DNA from: Bacteroidota bacterium
GTDB taxonomy: Bacteria; Bacteroidota; Bacteroidia; Bacteroidales; JABHKC01
Length of the DNA stretch: 64,000 bases
NCBI GenBank assembly: GCA_018692315.1
Contig: JABHKC010000149.1
Coordinates: forward strand, 20,163-84,162
Reading direction: 5' to 3'
The notes below the pieces were generated by a model that had not been told where the DNA came from, did no database searches, and saw only the letters and a program-made list of their open reading frames with translations. A program made the translations under genes and the position numbers. Below are positions 33,036-41,207 of this stretch, one piece after another; position 1 is the stretch's first letter, and each line of letters starts with the position of its first letter.

Positions 33036-35054
33036 TTAAGATTTTCTGGACTTTGGGATAGAAACAGTAAACTTGCTGCCCACATTCGGCTGACTTTCTA
33101 CCTGTATTTTCCCATTATTTTTTGTAATAAATTCTTTGCATAAAATTAAACCCAAGCCTGTACCTTTTTCTTTCGATTTGCCGATGGAAGAATTTTTAAC
33201 CTCAATTTTAAACAGTTTTTGAAGGTCTTGCTGGCTCATCCCAATACCCGTATCTTCAATCGAAATCAGGTTAAATTCGTTATTTTCTTTAATAAAAATT
33301 GAAATATTTCCGTTATCAGGAGTAAATTTTATCGCATTCGACAAAATATTTCTGAAAACCGTAGCAATCATATTTCTATCGGCAAAACTAATATGAGTTT
33401 TGGTTAAATGTTTACTCAAAGTAAGGTTTTTCTTTTCTAAGTTAAGTTGTAATAGAGAACAAGTGTCTGAAATAACTTCATTAATGCTTATTTCAGACGG
33501 ATTGAAAGGCATGGTTCCTCTTTGAGAAATTGACCAATGCAGCAAATTTTCGAGAAGATTGTGAGTTAGGTTCGCCGAATTGTTAATCGTATTAATAATT
33601 TTGATTTTATGTTCGTCGGATAGTTCAGAATAATTGTTTGCAAGAAGTTCAGAGACCGACAATAGTGTCCCGAACGGGTTTTTCAAATCGTGGGCAATTA
33701 TCGAAAAAAACTTGTCTTTTGTTGCAATCAGAATTTCGAGTTCTTGCTTTTTTTCCGACAAAAGTTTGTTAGTTCGCTTTTTAAGTAAATATCTGTTGAA
33801 TGTAATAATCGCAATTATTAGAATTAATAAAGTGCTCAAAATCAGGAAATTTCGATAGTGTTTCTGAATTTGGCTTTCCTTCCGGAGAAGCTCATTTTCT
33901 TTTTCTTTTTTCTGAGTATCGTACTTTACCTGCATATCGGCAATTTTTTTCGAGCTTTCAATTGTAAATAAACTGTCCTTTTTTGCAGTGAAAAGTTTGT
34001 GATATTTCAGAGCTAATTCAAATTCTTTGGCATCATTATACAGCACAGAAAAATAATAATATATTTTGTAAATATTTTCGGGAGAATTGGTTTCTTTTGC
34101 GTAGAGTAAGGCAGTGTCAAGATACTGCACAGATTTCTCAAATTCATTTTTCATGTAGTACAACTGGGCAATATTGCATATCAGTTTTGAAATTCCTCTT
34201 GTAAATCCAAGGTTTTTTTTAATTTCATACGATTTTGAAAAGTACTTCAGAGCATTTTCTTCATCGTTCATTGCCGAATAGATAACCGCAATATTTCCGT
34301 ACGAACCTGAGGTATAAAACGGATCGTTCATTAGTATGAAATAATCGTTTGCTTTGAGGTAATATTTCAATGCCTCAGGATTGTTTCCAATGTTTTTATA
34401 TACATTTCCAATATTGTTGTAACAAGCTGCAATTCCGATAGTATCGCCATTTTGGATAGAGAATTCTAACGAAAGTTGGAAATTCTCAATTGCGAGTTCG
34501 TTTTTATACAACTGGCAATAATAATTACCCAAATTGTTGTATGCAACCTGAATTTGTCCATTGTCTGAAACCGATTTTGCAATTGTTAAGGATTTTTTTA
34601 AATATTCTTCGGCAAGCTCAAAATTTTTCAAAAACTTATAAACTTCGCTTAAATTATTGTAAGAATTTGTAACTCCGGCTTTATCGTCTATTTCTTCATT
34701 AATTTCCAGTGCTTTCAGATAGAATTTTATCGCATCTTCGTATTCATTCAAATTATAATATCCATCGCCAATATTATTGTATGCAATAATTTCGCCCTTT
34801 TTGTTTTCTAATTTTTGCGATATCTTCAAGGCTTCTTTTGCATATTCTATCATTTGTGTAGGCTTCATCAAAGAAAATCTTTGAGAAAAACTATTCAAAA
34901 GTTCTAACTTTTCCTTATCGGACAATTCATCAGATTTTGTTTCCAAAATATTGGAATTTATGCTGTCGGTATTAGCAGTTTTTTGAGCTATAGAGAATTG
35001 ACAAAAAAATATGAAAAATGCTATAACTAAATATTTTAGAAAATTATTTATCAT
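33036..35054 (-). CDS. TPR-containing sensor histidine kinase
   Basis: A 672-residue kinase with the Bacteroidota architecture of periplasmic TPRs plus cytoplasmic kinase. Signal peptide residues 1-23. About eight TPR units follow (residues 60-370, e.g. AYNNIGDGYYNLNEYEDAIK, NNLGNYYCQLYKNELAIENF), then a coiled coil. One membrane helix lies at about 400-420 (FLILSTLLILIIAIITF). HisKA has His455 in FFSIIAHDLKNPFGT, and HATPase has N box NILSNAIKFTP, G1 DTGIGM and G2 GTGLGL. There is no receiver domain and no adjacent response regulator, so its partner is elsewhere. The 2-hydroxyacid dehydrogenase gene follows 21 bp downstream. The ligand is unknown. Confidence 0.93.
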   Translation of the reverse strand: MINNFLKYLVIAFFIFFCQFSIAQKTANTDSINSNILETKSDELSDKEKLELLNSFSQRFSLMKPTQMIEYAKEALKISQKLENKKGEIIAYNNIGDGYYNLNEYEDAIKFYLKALEINEEIDDKAGVTNSYNNLSEVYKFLKNFELAEEYLKKSLTIAKSVSDNGQIQVAYNNLGNYYCQLYKNELAIENFQLSLEFSIQNGDTIGIAACYNNIGNVYKNIGNNPEALKYYLKANDYFILMNDPFYTSGSYGNIAVIYSAMNDEENALKYFSKSYEIKKNLGFTRGISKLICNIAQLYYMKNEFEKSVQYLDTALLYAKETNSPENIYKIYYYFSVLYNDAKEFELALKYHKLFTAKKDSLFTIESSKKIADMQVKYDTQKKEKENELLRKESQIQKHYRNFLILSTLLILIIAIITFNRYLLKKRTNKLLSEKKQELEILIATKDKFFSIIAHDLKNPFGTLLSVSELLANNYSELSDEHKIKIINTINNSANLTHNLLENLLHWSISQRGTMPFNPSEISINEVISDTCSLLQLNLEKKNLTLSKHLTKTHISFADRNMIATVFRNILSNAIKFTPDNGNISIFIKENNEFNLISIEDTGIGMSQQDLQKLFKIEVKNSSIGKSKEKGTGLGLILCKEFITKNNGKIQVESQPNVGSKFTVSIPKSRKS

Positions 35055-35190
35055 TTATTTCATTTTTTTTAGCTACGAAATTAAACAATTAGCACCAAAA
35101 ACAGAACTTTATTTCTACATTTACATTTTGGAAGTATGAAATAGAATAAAAATAGTTTAACAGTTTTGTAATATTTTGAAAATTAAAACT

Positions 35191-35955
35191 ATGAAACAAT
35201 GGTATGAAGAGCTTTTTGAGAATTACGGAAAGAAATACGATAAAGAAAGTTTCACTCAGGGAACGATTGGCGAATGCGATTTTATTGAGAAGGAAATTGG
35301 AAATAAATCGGCAAATATTTTGGACATAGGCTGCGGTACAGGGCGGCATTCCATAGAATTATCGAAACGTGGATTTCGCATGACGGGGATAGATTTGTCG
35401 GAATCGCAACTCAGGCGCGCAAAATTCAAGGCTGGGGAACAAAATCAGAGTATCGATTTTCAAAAACATGATGCCAGAAATCTTCCTTTCGAGAGCGAAT
35501 TTGATGCAGCAATTATGATTTGCGAGGGAGGATTTCCATTGATGGAAACTGACGAGATGAATTTTCAAATTCTAAGCAATGCAGCTAAAGCCTTGAAACA
35601 AAATGGGAAATTGATTTTTACAACTTTAAATGGTTTATTTCCGCTTTTCCATTCTGTGAAAGATTTTCTGGCTTCCGAATCTGAGGAAGGAAATGCTACC
35701 TACAATAAAAACTCTTTCGATTTGATGACTTTTCGCGACCATAATCTTACCAAATTTTCTGACGACGATGGCCTGGAAAAAGAATTGAAATGCAATGAAA
35801 GATTCTATGTACCACCCGAAATAACCTGGCTACTGAAATCTGTCGGTTTTAAAACAATTGGTATTTTCGGTGCACGACTTGGAGCGTTTTCGAGAAAGCA
35901 TAAACTTACTACCAACGATTTTGAAATGTTAGTTGTAGCCGAAAAAGGACACTGA
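35191..35955 (+). CDS. Class I SAM-dependent methyltransferase
   Basis: A 254-residue methyltransferase. The SAM-binding motif I is NILDIGCGTGRHSIELSKRG, motif II GIDLSESQLRRAK, and the region after it, KHDARNLPFESEFDAAIMI, is the usual motif III neighbourhood. The C-terminal half (LFPLFHSVKDFLASESEE, RFYVPPEITWLLKSVGFKTIGIFG) is a cap that binds the substrate, type unknown. I start at the ATG 35191 (MKQWYEEL); the upstream TTG at 35176 would add MKIKT. It is divergent from the TPR kinase and followed by the GTAC-site region of the ATPase gene. Confidence 0.85.
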   Translation: MKQWYEELFENYGKKYDKESFTQGTIGECDFIEKEIGNKSANILDIGCGTGRHSIELSKRGFRMTGIDLSESQLRRAKFKAGEQNQSIDFQKHDARNLPFESEFDAAIMICEGGFPLMETDEMNFQILSNAAKALKQNGKLIFTTLNGLFPLFHSVKDFLASESEEGNATYNKNSFDLMTFRDHNLTKFSDDDGLEKELKCNERFYVPPEITWLLKSVGFKTIGIFGARLGAFSRKHKLTTNDFEMLVVAEKGH

Positions 35956-36056
35956 CGCACCATTTGTTTGCGAATTTGAATCATGCCAAAACTGTTAAAC
36001 ATAATTTTATATTAATAGTCGTATTTAATCAAAGTAATCATTATTAAGAATAAATT

Positions 36057-36235
36057 CGTAGTACAATTTGTGTATAGTACAGATTATGTACTATATATTT
36101 ATAATAGATAAATAATATATATACGTAGTACGCAACAAGTACTATACAGTTATAGTACTATTGTAAAAAGCAGTAATACAGCTTTATATGAAACCTAAAA
36201 AAACTATATATAAATATAATTATATATGTACTATA
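36057..36235. promoter_or_regulatory. Cluster of seven GTAC-core half sites upstream of the ATPase gene
   Basis: Within the 332-bp AT-rich gap I count seven octamers of the form (TATA/CGTA)GTAC or its reverse complement: 36057-36064, 36073-36080, 36088-36095, 36124-36131, 36139-36146, 36151-36158 and 36228-36235. Two pairs form inverted repeats with the same 7-bp spacer (TATAGTAC-n7-GTACTATA at 36073-36095, and CGTAGTAC-n7-GTACTATA at 36124-36146). Their centres are 51 bp apart, about five helical turns. This is the pattern of a cooperative operator, but a transposon end or other binding array is possible. Confidence 0.6.
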
Positions 36236-36287
36236 CTTGTAATGTATTAAATGAATATGTTATATTTGTAAAAATATAAATGAGCAT

Positions 36288-37400
36288 ATGACAAAAATAA
36301 AAGTTGGAATACCTGTCAGTGGCAACGAATTTATTGGTCGTGAAGACGACATTAATAAAGTTGTAGAATTGATTTTAATGGGGCAAAGCATAGTTCTTAT
36401 TGCTCCGCGAAGGTTTGGGAAAACATCTTTAGTGCTGGAAATTTTGTCCCAACTAAAAAAGAAAAAATATTATGCCGGTTTTATTGATGTTTTTTCATCG
36501 CCTACAATACCTTCACTTTCAGAACAAATTACTGCCCAAGTTCTCAAAAACAATAAACTCGACAATATCTTTAAAAAATCGGCACGCTCGGCTCTTCAGT
36601 TATTTAAAAATGCAAACCTAAAAGCAGTAATAGAAGATTTTGAGTTCATTTTGAGCTTTGCCGACAGCAATCAGAACGAATGGAAATTGCTCGAAAATAG
36701 CATCGACTTTATTGACGAATATTCTATAAAGCACAACAGTCAAATGATATTTGCTTTTGACGAATTTGGCGACATTTCTAAACTTGATGGAAATCAGATA
36801 GTTAAACTTTTTCGTTCGAAAATACAGAAGCATAAAAACACAAGTTATATTTTTTCCGGCAGTTACGAATCCGTCATGAACTCAATGTTTGTAACAAAAA
36901 AATCGCCTTTCTATCGTTTTGCTCGTGTTATAAATTTAGGATTTATTGAACCTCAAAAATTTGCCATATATTTTAAAAAGAAATTCAAAGCGTTTGGAAT
37001 TGAGAAATACGAAAAAATATCCGAACAAATTTTGCAGTTTTCTCAGGGTCATCCATACTATTCGCAACTGGCTTTGCAAGAAACAATTATATTTTTTAAA
37101 TTGTACGAAAAAATACCGACATACAATCAGCTTATTGAATCTATGCTACAATCGGAGCGAAACTATCTTGAAAAAAGCTGGGAAGAAATATCTTCGAGCA
37201 AAGCAAGTGTGAAAGTAATTATAGCCATAGTCGATTCAAAAAATGGAGTATATGCATCTCTGAAAAATAGCGGCATCAACGTTTTCCGAACTTTAAACCA
37301 ATTGAAAAACAAGGGTGTACTTATTAAAAATGAAAAAAACAATTATCAACTTAGCGATCCTTTGTTTAAAGAATGGATTAAAAAAAATGTATTGTCGTGA
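36288..37400 (+). CDS. AAA/STAND-type ATPase (archaeal ATPase family) with C-terminal winged helix
   Basis: A 370-residue P-loop ATPase of the family called archaeal ATPase or ATPase_2, widespread in multiple copies in Bacteroidota. Walker A is APRRFGKTS (residues 39-47, Lys45), Walker B IFAFDEFGD (Asp158-Glu159), and sensor 1 is SYIFSGSYESVM. The linker FIEPQKFAIYFKKKF and the block FSQGHPYYSQLALQE are typical. The last about 70 residues form a winged helix (VFRTLNQLKNKGVLIKNE ... YQLSDPLFKEWI), plausibly DNA binding. The function of the family is not settled. It has an unusual operator-like array upstream and is separated from the next gene by 59 bp. Confidence 0.85.
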   Translation: MTKIKVGIPVSGNEFIGREDDINKVVELILMGQSIVLIAPRRFGKTSLVLEILSQLKKKKYYAGFIDVFSSPTIPSLSEQITAQVLKNNKLDNIFKKSARSALQLFKNANLKAVIEDFEFILSFADSNQNEWKLLENSIDFIDEYSIKHNSQMIFAFDEFGDISKLDGNQIVKLFRSKIQKHKNTSYIFSGSYESVMNSMFVTKKSPFYRFARVINLGFIEPQKFAIYFKKKFKAFGIEKYEKISEQILQFSQGHPYYSQLALQETIIFFKLYEKIPTYNQLIESMLQSERNYLEKSWEEISSSKASVKVIIAIVDSKNGVYASLKNSGINVFRTLNQLKNKGVLIKNEKNNYQLSDPLFKEWIKKNVLS

Positions 37401-37459
37401 GTTAGTAGCTAAAAAACAATAGTTTTACAATTATTTTGAAATGAAATGAAATTGAACAA

Positions 37460-39901
37460 ATGGCATATAATTCAAAAACATATATTTTCATAATCATTAT
37501 TCTTTTACTCAAGCTAAAAGTTGCTTATTCTCAAATTTCTGAAACAAACTGGTATAAAGTTGAAGAAACGGGATATTTTACAAATTTGAACTACAGCCCT
37601 TTCGGTATAATCGCCAGTGATAATTATGCTTCAAATATTTATTTGATAAAAAACAATAAATATGAAATTCTTCATAGCTCGCCGAGTTGTGGTAGGTATT
37701 ACAATTTGTCGCCTGATGGTAGCAAAATTGCTTTCAAAATGATTGACCAAAACCGAATGCAGGCTCCTGCAGTTATAGATATTACTTCTAAAAAAGTAAG
37801 AATTTTTAGCAATTTTACTCAGCTTTGTGGGCAGCCCAATTTTACAAATAAAGGGAAGGTTTTTTATACGATTGCAGACACTTTATTTTTTGAGCAGAAA
37901 AACAAATTTGCAAAATTTTGCCTTTACGAATATTCAAATATAACAGATATTTCGCCAGATGAGCAAAAGCTTGTTTTTAGCCACAATGGGCAACTTTTTC
38001 TTTTCAGTTTTGAATCGAAAAAGATCATTCAAATTACTGATAATAAAGGTGCTTATCTTTATCCGAAATGGTCGCCGGATGGTAAAAAGTTACTGTTTAG
38101 TTCTGTTACAGGGAAAAATTATGTGTGGGAAAAAGCTAAAAGTAAAATCTATGAAATAGGCGATGGAAATTTAGCAGTTTGGACTTTAAACTCTGAGTTT
38201 TTGATTTTTATTAAGAGCAGGGTCATGAATTTCAGGTTTTTGGGTTCCGACATTTTTATCTCGAAATTTGATGGTAGCCTAACGAAAAATCTCTCGAATA
38301 CAAAGGACGTAAACGAAGCCGGAGTTCAAATTTTTGGTGATAATAAACTAATATTTCATACTTTAGAAAACAGAGAAATATATGAAGCAATTTTCGACAT
38401 AGATAATTTCATGCTGAAAGATATATATCTGATTTTAAAATCTAAAGGAAAATTGCCGATAGAGCATTTCCATTTTAATAAGTTAACAAATTCCGGGATT
38501 TTTATTGACACTTCAAAAGTTCCATACGTTCATCAAGTTTACGATACGCCCGATTGGCACGATGGCAGCGGCTCATGTGCTCCTGCAACCGCTGTCATGG
38601 CAATTGCTTTTTACAATCGACTTCCAAAATGGGAAACTCAAATAAGTTATCCATCACCGCATATTAGCCACTATGGTTCCTATGTTTCTGAACTTTATCG
38701 TTTCAACGAAATTTATTACGAAGTTTATGCAAATGCCTACGGAACAGATGCTTATGGCGGATATGGTTATATGTGGAACGGTTCATCTTCGCCAAGCTCA
38801 AAAATGAAACAGTATTATGAAAATCATGGAATTAATTCAGATCAATTATGGTTGAGTTCCTGCACTTTTCAAAATACTGCAAATGAAATAGACAACGGAT
38901 ATCCTCACACAATTTGCAGTTGGCTAACTCAAAGTGGTCATTTGACTTTGGCTGTTGGCTATATCCCTGTTCAGCAAACTTTAATATTTCGCGATCCTTT
39001 TGGAAATAAAAATACCCCCAACTATCCAAGCTACGACGGACAACTTGCATATTACGACTGGCCCGGATTTAACAATGGTTTTCAAAATCTGGATGCTGAT
39101 GGGACGCATGGTGGTGTTGCATGGACATTAAAAAGCAGAAGTGAATTTTCTTTATATAATGATACAATTATCGACGATATTTTTTATGACAATGGATTTT
39201 ATATTTTCAATCAGCCACCTTCTCATCAGAAATATTTCAGGGACAATTTTTCGGGATACAATGATCATTCCTGGTTTACTATCACCGTAGATTATCAGGA
39301 AGATATTTGCTGGGTGAGCTGGACACCTAATCTGCCGGATTCGGGAATTTATGAAGTTTCTGCTTTTATTCCGCCCATAGATGCAAATGCTGAAAACTCA
39401 CTTTATAAAATTCAATATTCAGGAGGAGACACTACAATTTCTATCAATCAGGGAAATTATTCCGATGAATGGGTATCGCTCGGATTTTTCCCATTTGCTC
39501 CAGGCGATTCAAATTATGTTTATCTTGGCGATAATACCGGAATACAAGGGCAGTCAGTTGCTTTTGATGCAATAAAATGGAGCAGAACTTTTACATCATT
39601 TTCAGAAAATATTTATCAAGAAAAAAATACAGTCAGTATTTTTCCAAATCCCTGCAACGATATTTTAAATATTTCATATTCAATAAATAATGCTCAAAAA
39701 GTAGAATTGAATATTTATTCAATTCTCGGAATAAATAAGTTTTCATCAATTTTTACTCCTCAAAATTCTGATATAAATCAAATAGAATTAAATATCAAAG
39801 AAATTGGTTTGTCTGACGGAAATTATATTCTTGAATTAAAAAATGAAGAGTTTTCAATTCGGGAAAAGGTTTTGGTTTTGCATATTTTATCAGAGTTTTG
39901 A
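37460..39901 (+). CDS. Secreted propeller / C39-like peptidase / golvesin-like protein with T9SS sorting domain
   Basis: An 813-residue exported mosaic. Signal peptide 1-25. Residues about 30-330 are a TolB-like beta-propeller (NLSPDGSKIAFKMID, YPKWSPDGKKLLFSSV). Residues about 350-560 resemble a papain-like C39 peptidase domain, with GSGSCAPATAVMAIAF (Cys373), SGHLTLAVGYI (His494) and FRDPFGNK (Asp512), so the triad looks complete. Residues about 590-720 are golvesin-like (WVSWTPNLPDSGIYEVSAFI ... VAFDAIKWSR). The end is a T9SS type A domain (VSIFPNPCNDILNISYS). It is probably a cell-surface cysteine peptidase. The order propeller-peptidase-golvesin is not one I can name. Confidence 0.8.
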   Translation: MAYNSKTYIFIIIILLLKLKVAYSQISETNWYKVEETGYFTNLNYSPFGIIASDNYASNIYLIKNNKYEILHSSPSCGRYYNLSPDGSKIAFKMIDQNRMQAPAVIDITSKKVRIFSNFTQLCGQPNFTNKGKVFYTIADTLFFEQKNKFAKFCLYEYSNITDISPDEQKLVFSHNGQLFLFSFESKKIIQITDNKGAYLYPKWSPDGKKLLFSSVTGKNYVWEKAKSKIYEIGDGNLAVWTLNSEFLIFIKSRVMNFRFLGSDIFISKFDGSLTKNLSNTKDVNEAGVQIFGDNKLIFHTLENREIYEAIFDIDNFMLKDIYLILKSKGKLPIEHFHFNKLTNSGIFIDTSKVPYVHQVYDTPDWHDGSGSCAPATAVMAIAFYNRLPKWETQISYPSPHISHYGSYVSELYRFNEIYYEVYANAYGTDAYGGYGYMWNGSSSPSSKMKQYYENHGINSDQLWLSSCTFQNTANEIDNGYPHTICSWLTQSGHLTLAVGYIPVQQTLIFRDPFGNKNTPNYPSYDGQLAYYDWPGFNNGFQNLDADGTHGGVAWTLKSRSEFSLYNDTIIDDIFYDNGFYIFNQPPSHQKYFRDNFSGYNDHSWFTITVDYQEDICWVSWTPNLPDSGIYEVSAFIPPIDANAENSLYKIQYSGGDTTISINQGNYSDEWVSLGFFPFAPGDSNYVYLGDNTGIQGQSVAFDAIKWSRTFTSFSENIYQEKNTVSIFPNPCNDILNISYSINNAQKVELNIYSILGINKFSSIFTPQNSDINQIELNIKEIGLSDGNYILELKNEEFSIREKVLVLHILSEF

Positions 39902-40004
39902 AACTTTTATAAAGTTAACACATTCTATATCTGGGCTATTTCTACAGCTCAAAAAAATATTTAATATTTTCATGAAATTTTTCTTGTTTAATAAAATATT
40001 ATAG

Positions 40005-40012
40005 TATTTTTG
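40005..40012 (+). promoter_or_regulatory. Promoter of the tRNA pair
   Basis: TATTTTTG is an exact TAnnTTTG box, with a TTG at 39984-39986, 18 bp upstream, close to the spacing expected for -33. The transcript would begin about five bases before tRNA-Gly. This is the best-formed promoter in the window. Confidence 0.65.
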
Positions 40013-40023
40013 TCGCCGAATTT

Positions 40024-40096
<73 letters not shown>

Positions 40097-40121
40097 CTTT
40101 TTTTGTTCTTAATTTTGGAAT

Positions 40122-40207
40122 GCCTAGGTGGCGGAATTGGTAGACGCGCTGGACTTAAAATCCAGTGGCCATTGATGGCCGTGCCGGTTCGATCCCGGCC
40201 CCAGGTA
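40122..40207 (+). tRNA. tRNA-Leu(TAA)
   Basis: A class II tRNA with a long variable arm (GGCCATTGATGGCC), anticodon TAA in the loop CTTAAAA, and T arm GCCGG-TTCGATC-CCGGC. The acceptor is GCCTAGG with CCCAGGT, which leaves an A-C mismatch at pair 5-68. The 3' CCA is not encoded. It lies 25 bp after tRNA-Gly, and both share one promoter. Confidence 0.96.
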
Positions 40208-40242
40208 CAAAAGCTTCGAGATTCTCGAGGCTTTTGTTTTTT
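40208..40242 (+). terminator. Rho-independent terminator after the tRNA pair
   Basis: CAAAAGC (40208-40214) pairs with GCTTTTG (40230-40236), with an inner TCGAG/CTCGA stem. It is followed by a TTTTTT run. This is a strong terminator. Confidence 0.85.
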
Positions 40243-40301
40243 ACAAGTAAGTTTTCTTTTTTGTTGATTTAAACAAATATGTCTTTTATCCTACAGATAT
40301 T

Positions 40302-40919
40302 ATGATAGTTCAAGTAAAAAATCTTACTATTGGTTTCGATGATAAAATAATTATTGAGAACTTAAACTTTGATGTAAATCGTGGCGAAAAAGTTTCTATT
40401 GTAGGAAAATCGGGTAGAGGTAAAACCAGCTTATTGAATGCTTTGCTTGGTTTCGTAGAAATTCAAAAAGGCGATATTAATATTCTTGGAAAAAATCTGA
40501 ATATCAAAAATATTAGAGAGATTAGATCCAAAATTTCATGGTTGCCTCAAGAAGTTAACCTTCAGCTAAATACTGTCAAAGAACTTTTTTATATTCCCTT
40601 TCAATTTACTGTAAACAAAAATAATACGCCTTCAGAGGATGAGATAAATTCTGTTTTTAATAAAATTGATTTAGAGATTGATATTTTAACAAAATCTATC
40701 AATGAAATATCTGGTGGACAAAAACAACGAATTGCTATTGCGTCTTGTTTTCTTTTGAAAAAGCCTATTTTAATCTTAGATGAGCCAAGCTCAGCTTTAG
40801 ATTCGAAAGTAATAGAACTACTTATTGATTTCTTGTTTTCGCAGAAAGACCTAACAATTATTTCAAGTTCGCACAATGAACTATGGATCAATAGATCTGA
40901 TAAAATAATTAATTTGTAG
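40302..40919 (+). CDS. ABC transporter ATP-binding protein
   Basis: A 205-residue ABC ATPase with all motifs: Walker A GKSGRGKTS (residues about 36-44), Q loop WLPQEV, signature ISGGQKQR, Walker B PILILDEPSSALDS and the switch histidine in SSSH. It is short, ends just after the H loop and lacks any membrane part. No permease gene is next to it (tRNAs before, the giant adhesin after), so its transporter partner, or a role outside transport, is unknown. The closest relatives in style are ATPases of FtsE/MacB-like and lipoprotein-release systems. A hydrophobic stretch FYIPFQF replaces the usual region after the Q loop. Confidence 0.85.
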   Translation: MIVQVKNLTIGFDDKIIIENLNFDVNRGEKVSIVGKSGRGKTSLLNALLGFVEIQKGDINILGKNLNIKNIREIRSKISWLPQEVNLQLNTVKELFYIPFQFTVNKNNTPSEDEINSVFNKIDLEIDILTKSINEISGGQKQRIAIASCFLLKKPILILDEPSSALDSKVIELLIDFLFSQKDLTIISSSHNELWINRSDKIINL

Positions 40920-41207
40920 GATCGGTTTTTAAAATTTGTAAGCAATTTTTATTGCAAATTTCATCTGAAAAAAGGAAAAATTACAAGCTTATTTGCAAAT
41001 TTATTATCTTCATTTACTATAGTAGAATAATATACTTTTATATTTTATAAATTAAAGTTTGCAATTTTAGTAATCTACATCAAATAACAATTTGAAAATT
41101 AAATATTTCAATATATATTGCGAAAAAATTTGTAGAAAAAAATATTTAGTAAGGTATTAGAAATTAGTAATTTAAAATAAATCAAAGTTAAATTTAAAAA
41201 GTTTAGT

